The notes under the pieces were generated by a model. The model worked only from the letters and a program-made list of their open reading frames with translations, searched no databases and had not been told where the DNA came from. From Reichenbachiella sp. (lineage in GTDB: Bacteria; Bacteroidota; Bacteroidia; Cytophagales; Cyclobacteriaceae): a stretch of DNA of 64,000 nt. The position numbers and the translations under genes were made by a program. Where the stretch lies: assembly GCF_033344935.1 (NCBI RefSeq), contig NZ_JAWPMM010000001.1:2590001-2654000 (forward strand). Reading direction: 5' to 3'. This document shows, piece by piece, positions 60,079-64,000 of this stretch (position 1 is its first letter; each line of letters begins with the position of its first letter).

Positions 60079-61137
60079 ATGATTTTAAAAAGAGGGTTAG
60101 CCATTCTTTGCTTTTTTGCTTCCTTGCATGTGTCAAATGCTCAAGGGAAGATTGAAGCAGTAAAAATTAATGATGTCTCTGTAGATATCTACTTGCCCCC
60201 AAATTATTCCGAATCAAAAGATTACCCGGTTGTTTATTTTAATGATGGTCAAATGTTATTTGGGCATTCCACAATCACTATAGCCTTACAAGACATATTG
60301 GACAGCCTAATAAACAAGCAGCTGATACATGAACTGATCGTCGTGGGTGTATTCGCGGATGAAAGACGCGCGGAAAGGTATGTGCCTTATCAAAACGGCG
60401 ACTTTGATAAAATGCCAAGTGGAGAGTCTTACGCTGCTCATTATGTGAATTTTCTCATCGATGATGTAGTTTCTTATGTTGATGAAAACTATAGTACCAT
60501 GGCAAAACCAGAGGGAAGAGCAATTTTTGGATTTTCGTTTGGCGGCTTGAATGCCATATGGATGCTACTGAATAGACCCGAAACATTTTCGATGGCTGCC
60601 GGTATTTCTGCCTCTATGTGGGTAGACGATTTTGCGATGTTTAAAGAAGTCGAAAAATACAAATCGAATCAGAAAATATGGTTTGATATCGGTACTTCTG
60701 AATGGAATTATTATGTGCCTTTTCAGAAACTATTAAAAGAGCAGGGTGCTGAAATAAATCGCCAAGTTTATTATTTCGAAGTGAAAGACGCTGCGCATAA
60801 TTGGGAATTTGTAAGGCAACGGATTCATATGCCTTTACTTGTTTTTGCTGGACTTAAACCACAAGTTCCTTCCAAAATGAATGTTGAAATTGAAATTATT
60901 CCCAGTAAATCAAACCCGGAGAAAAAGTTTACAAGGTTGAATCCAGTGATTGTCTGTAAAGGTGGCTTGAAATATTCTTTGGCTTATGAAGCTAATTATA
61001 AGGTGGCCAATCCAAGTGCTGGTAAAGTATATGAAGATGGCAGATTCGAACTTTATGGAGAGGATAATCTCGAAGTTGAAGTCACCTATCAGTCATTTAA
61101 TAAGAAAGTTAAAATTCGTTCTAAGCTTTTGAATTAG
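60079..61137 (+). CDS. Secreted esterase-family (esterase D/enterochelin esterase-like) hydrolase
   Basis: The 352-residue protein has a signal peptide (residues 1-21, ending HVSNAQ). The esterase fold shows IYLPPNYSESKDYPVVYFNDGQMLF, the nucleophile elbow GFSFGG and a late catalytic His in DAAHNWEFVRQR. After about residue 260 it continues with an immunoglobulin-like beta domain of about 90 residues. Family members hydrolyse ester bonds of siderophores, sugars or formylglutathione; the substrate here is open. Confidence 0.87.
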   Translation: MILKRGLAILCFFASLHVSNAQGKIEAVKINDVSVDIYLPPNYSESKDYPVVYFNDGQMLFGHSTITIALQDILDSLINKQLIHELIVVGVFADERRAERYVPYQNGDFDKMPSGESYAAHYVNFLIDDVVSYVDENYSTMAKPEGRAIFGFSFGGLNAIWMLLNRPETFSMAAGISASMWVDDFAMFKEVEKYKSNQKIWFDIGTSEWNYYVPFQKLLKEQGAEINRQVYYFEVKDAAHNWEFVRQRIHMPLLVFAGLKPQVPSKMNVEIEIIPSKSNPEKKFTRLNPVIVCKGGLKYSLAYEANYKVANPSAGKVYEDGRFELYGEDNLEVEVTYQSFNKKVKIRSKLLN

Positions 61138-61141
61138 TTTA

Positions 61142-61333
61142 TCAAACTTCGGTTGATTGGTTTAAATCGTTTTCGATTCCTCTCAAGCGATCCTGACAAT
61201 ACTTTACTAACTCATTGGCTCTTTTTACGAGGGCTGTGATTTGATCTACATCTACCTCCTCAGATTCTAGCTGCGCACAGATAGTTTGCAATTCATCGTA
61301 TGCCGACTGATAAGTTAATTTCTTCTTGCTCAT
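61142..61333 (-). CDS. xseB: Exodeoxyribonuclease VII small subunit XseB
   Basis: This 63-residue helical protein has the XseB pattern LTYQSAYDELQTICAQLESEEVDVDQITALVKRANELVKYCQDRL. Several copies bind each large subunit to form ExoVII, which degrades single-stranded DNA from both ends. It overlaps the xseA stop by four bases. Confidence 0.95.
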   Translation of the reverse strand: MSKKKLTYQSAYDELQTICAQLESEEVDVDQITALVKRANELVKYCQDRLRGIENDLNQSTEV

Positions 61334-62559
61334 TTGGTTTCGTTTACTGTACTAATAATGGTCTGAGATGCCGTTTGCGTTTCTATTTGATCTCCTGATT
61401 TGATTTTTTGTTTCGTAAGTACCTTTCCGTTCAATCTGGTGATGGAATAACCTTTGTTCAAAAGGTTTTGTGGGTCGTAGGCGTCTACAAGTTTTTGATT
61501 GTGACCCAAGAATTCTTTTTGCCGATTTAATATTAGCGAAGGCTTTTGTTTAATCAATTGAACGAATTGTTCCAATTGAAAGGTGTGACGCTGTAAAATT
61601 TGATTCACACTTAGTTGCCATTTGAATTTTATCTCATTGATTATTTCATTTTGACGGTAGAGAAGTTCTTGTGTCAGCTGATTGATGGATTCCTGAACTT
61701 GATTAATCTCTGATTCGAAGGTCATCATCCTTGAGACTAAAAATTCTGCAACGGATGTTGGTGTTTTTAGTCTTGTATGGGCCACCAAGTCCGCAATAGA
61801 CTGATCGCGCTCATGCCCGATGCCAGTAATTATTGGTAATGGAAATTGCGCCAGGTGAGCGCAGAGATCATAATCATCAAAACAATCCAAGTCCATTTTA
61901 GACCCACCGCCTCTAATGAGGATGACGGCTTCATAGCCCAGGCCGGACTCGTGAATTTTATGAAGACAATCAATAATGGACGATGGCGCTGAATCACCCT
62001 GCATAGTAGCTGGGAATAAATCCAAGATCGCACGATACCCATACGGGTTGCTTTCGAACTGATTCATGAAGTCTTCATACCCTGCGGCTGTTTCAGAACT
62101 AATGATAGCCAATCGTTGAGGGACTATCGATAACTCTAAGGCTTGATTCATGTCGATGATTCCTTCGGCTTCTAGTTGCTGGATAGTCTCTTGTTTTTTC
62201 CGCTCTCTTTCCCCAATAGTGAAGTTGACATCGATGTCTCTGATATTGAGGCTTATTCCATATACCTCGTGAAACTCTAATGAGGCATTAAACAATACTT
62301 TCATTCCTTGCTTGAGTTCTGTGCCCGTCTGGGACACAAACCACGGATGGATCTCTCGATAAATATTGGCCCAGATCGTGCCTCTGGCTTTCGCCTTCAC
62401 ATAGTTGTTGTCTTTTTCTACAAGTTCCAGATAGCAGTGACCATTACCATGCAGATTGATCTGACCAATTTCAGCAATGATCCAATACGACCGCTCTAGG
62501 CTGTCGCTGAGGACTTCTTTTACAAATAAATTAAATTCGTGGAGAGAGTAATGATTCAC
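61330..62559 (-). CDS. xseA: Exodeoxyribonuclease VII large subunit XseA
   Basis: The 409-residue protein has the N-terminal OB-fold (residues of about 20-110, YWIIAEIGQINLHGNGHCYLELVEKD) and the catalytic domain (GYEDFMNQFESNPYGYRAILDLFPATMQGDSA, ILIRGGGSKMDLDCFDDYDL, GIGHERDQSIADLVAHTRLKTPTSVAEFL), followed by a coiled coil and a short C-terminal domain. It is slightly shorter than the 450-residue enterobacterial form. It is cotranscribed with xseB. Confidence 0.96.
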   Translation of the reverse strand: MNHYSLHEFNLFVKEVLSDSLERSYWIIAEIGQINLHGNGHCYLELVEKDNNYVKAKARGTIWANIYREIHPWFVSQTGTELKQGMKVLFNASLEFHEVYGISLNIRDIDVNFTIGERERKKQETIQQLEAEGIIDMNQALELSIVPQRLAIISSETAAGYEDFMNQFESNPYGYRAILDLFPATMQGDSAPSSIIDCLHKIHESGLGYEAVILIRGGGSKMDLDCFDDYDLCAHLAQFPLPIITGIGHERDQSIADLVAHTRLKTPTSVAEFLVSRMMTFESEINQVQESINQLTQELLYRQNEIINEIKFKWQLSVNQILQRHTFQLEQFVQLIKQKPSLILNRQKEFLGHNQKLVDAYDPQNLLNKGYSITRLNGKVLTKQKIKSGDQIETQTASQTIISTVNETK

Positions 62560-62624
62560 AATTCAAAATTGGATCAATCTGGCGCAATTCCCAAGCCTTT
62601 ACTCAACGAAGTGACGGGTTAAAA

Positions 62625-63338
62625 TTATTCAGTACCTAAAAGTAAATTCTTAATATCTTTCTGATAGTTGCGTCCAATAGGAAGGAGTTTGTCCGCAATT
62701 TCTACTTGATTGCCATCAATCGCTTTTACTTTGTTTTTTGCAATGATGTATGAACGGTGAATTCTCACAAAATCATCACCAGGTAAGATTTCAGCAATAC
62801 CGACCAGATTGTTATGGTTGATCAAGCTTTCGTCGTAGGTCTTGATCCGAACGTAATCTTTCAGACTCTCTATATACAAAATATCATCGAGGTAAACCTT
62901 GATCATTTTTTTATCAATCTTAAAAAATACGTGAGCTTTTTCTCCATCGTCCGAACTTCCTCCGTCATTAGATTCCTTTTCAGCGTTTCGTTGCTCTATG
63001 CGATTAACCGTTTTCATAAAACGCTGGAGAGAAAAAGGTTTGACCAGATAATCAATAACATCCAATTCAAAGCTTTCTACCGCGTATTCTCTATAGGCAG
63101 TTGTAATAACTACAGCGGGCGGATTTTGCAAGCTTCTTAGAAAATCTAAGCCTGATATGGTAGGCATATTAATGTCAAGAAAGATGACGTCTACTTCTTG
63201 GTTGGACAGAAAATTGAACCCTTCCACAGCATCTTTGCACGTACCAACCACCTCGAAATTTTTAAAATTGACTAAGAAATTCTTAATCACATTAATGGCT
63301 AATGGTTCGTCATCTATTATCAAGCAATTAATTTTCAT
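62625..63338 (-). CDS. LytTR-family response regulator
   Basis: The 237-residue regulator has a receiver domain (residues 1-120, phosphoacceptor in VIFLDINMP, Lys in YLVKPFS) and a LytTR DNA-binding domain (about 135-235, DDILYIESLKDYVRIKT, FVRIHRSYIIAKNKV). Its start overlaps the end of the kinase gene by 11 bp, so they form one LytS/LytR-type pair typical of Bacteroidota. Confidence 0.94.
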   Translation of the reverse strand: MKINCLIIDDEPLAINVIKNFLVNFKNFEVVGTCKDAVEGFNFLSNQEVDVIFLDINMPTISGLDFLRSLQNPPAVVITTAYREYAVESFELDVIDYLVKPFSLQRFMKTVNRIEQRNAEKESNDGGSSDDGEKAHVFFKIDKKMIKVYLDDILYIESLKDYVRIKTYDESLINHNNLVGIAEILPGDDFVRIHRSYIIAKNKVKAIDGNQVEIADKLLPIGRNYQKDIKNLLLGTE

Positions 63339-64000
63339 TCAACGGTATATTTAAAACTGTCCTATATTTTACTTCTCCTTCGATCAGATCTAGTTTGAAA
63401 TCTGTATCGTATATCAATTTAAGCCTTCTTTTTGTATTTTCTAAACCGACACCATGATTATACGTTTTCAATCCGTTATCTGCAATAGGCCCTGGTGACT
63501 TGTTGTTTTCTGTAATGAATGTCAGCCTTCCATCCTTCACATGAAGAGAAATGAGTATCGGAATATCCTGACCAATGAGTCTGGTGCCGTGCTTAAAACT
63601 ATTTTCTATAAACGGCAAAAGAAGGACGGGTGGAATCAACTTACCTTCTATGTCACCAGATATTTCTAAATCTACATTGAGTCTTTCTCCATATCTAAGC
63701 ATTTCCAGATCCAGATAGTTTTGAATGTGTTTGATTTCTTTGACCAACGGTACACTTTTCTGTTTGGCATCATAGATCACATAACTCATGAGCTCAGACA
63801 ACTTCAATACCGTATAGGGTGCCTTGTTAGATTTATCTAGAGTAAGGGAGTAAAGATTATTAAGCGTATTGAAGAAAAAATGAGGCTGAATTTGAGATTT
63901 TAAAAAGGCAAGTTCTGTTTCGAGGTTTACCTTTTGAAGCTGTGCCGTTTTGTTTTTGAACTGTATCCAGTCTATAGTCATTTTAATGGCGGTACCAATC
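63328..64000 (-). CDS. LytS-type sensor histidine kinase, 5' end beyond the window
   Basis: The visible part covers the His_kinase domain (FLKSQIQPHFFFNTLNNLYSL with the phosphoacceptor His in QPHFFFN) and HATPase_c (LLLPFIENSFKHGTR, GVGLENTKRRL). A Met codon lies at 63981, but the frame stays open to the window edge, and family members carry N-terminal membrane helices, so the real start is almost certainly outside. Treat it as partial. Confidence 0.9.
   Translation of the reverse strand, partial: IGTAIKMTIDWIQFKNKTAQLQKVNLETELAFLKSQIQPHFFFNTLNNLYSLTLDKSNKAPYTVLKLSELMSYVIYDAKQKSVPLVKEIKHIQNYLDLEMLRYGERLNVDLEISGDIEGKLIPPVLLLPFIENSFKHGTRLIGQDIPILISLHVKDGRLTFITENNKSPGPIADNGLKTYNHGVGLENTKRRLKLIYDTDFKLDLIEGEVKYRTVLNIPLNEN

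Overview
The window reads as a chromosomal segment of a Bacteroidota bacterium, most likely a marine or aquatic member of the Cytophagales (Reichenbachiella/Ekhidna-like lineages come to mind, but the species cannot be fixed from sequence alone). Reasons: a giant secreted protein with a type IX secretion C-terminal sorting domain, a TonB-dependent receptor with an N-terminal carboxypeptidase-regulatory-like domain, GIN/DUF2807, DUF2911, DUF2490 and DUF4202 proteins, a fused CcoNO oxidase subunit, and repeated use of the Bacteroidota -7 promoter element TAnnTTTG. No rRNA, tRNA or CRISPR array was seen.

Layout. 0-7.3 kb: an S24-type XRE repressor, then a phosphate-flavoured group (porin O/P and two Na/Pi cotransporters), with an intact IS3-family element inserted between the second transporter and its terminator, and a GIN-domain protein. 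7.4-17.4 kb: Oar-like TonB receptor, the tRNA methylthiotransferase MtaB, a DUF2911 lipoprotein, a small unknown protein, a VPS10/sortilin-like beta-propeller protein, a TlpA thioredoxin and a Cys-rich lipoprotein. 17.5-20.7 kb: an AsmA-like protein. 20.7-36.5 kb: a microaerobic respiration island with ccoNO-ccoQ-ccoP-ccoG-ccoH-tauE, a Usp pair with a small PLDc_N-like membrane protein, hemN, and usp-ccoI-ccoS, all on the minus strand. A divergent plus-strand group follows: PAS histidine kinase, a receiver-CRP/FNR fusion regulator, a DksA-like protein and a Bcp peroxiredoxin. ccoQ, ccoS and the PLDc_N-like gene are each under 60 codons. 36.7-48.2 kb: a 3,544-residue thrombospondin-type-3 repeat protein and a DUF2490 outer membrane protein. 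48.3-54.8 kb: SlyD-like FKBP, DUF4202, a mechanosensitive-channel-like protein, and a four-gene lipid-type operon (ACAD10/11-like dehydrogenase, APH-like kinase, extended SDR, steroid 5-alpha-reductase-like protein). 55.2-64 kb: dapD, two alpha/beta hydrolases, a candidate structured RNA upstream of a GAF-PAS kinase/NarL regulator pair, xseA/xseB, and a LytTR regulator with a LytS-type kinase cut by the window edge.

The most interesting signal is a local regulon. Four minus-strand transcription units of the oxidase island (ccoNO, the usp pair, hemN, usp-ccoI-ccoS) each carry an ATGAT-N4-ATCAT-type palindrome. In all four, the palindrome centre is exactly 51.5 bp upstream of the first base of a TAnnTTTG-like -7 element, and none has a TTG at the usual -33 spacing. 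This is the geometry of class I CRP/FNR activation. The obvious candidate regulator is the receiver-CRP fusion encoded divergently from the fourth site, next to a kinase whose PAS domain carries FixL-like His and Arg residues. I infer a condensed FixL-(FixJ+FixK) circuit.

A second candidate novelty is a tandem stem-loop RNA motif at 57210-57478. It has two copies with a nearly identical 30-nt 5' part, conserved loop sequence and different but still paired stems, and it ends in an intrinsic-terminator-like hairpin before a sensor-kinase gene.
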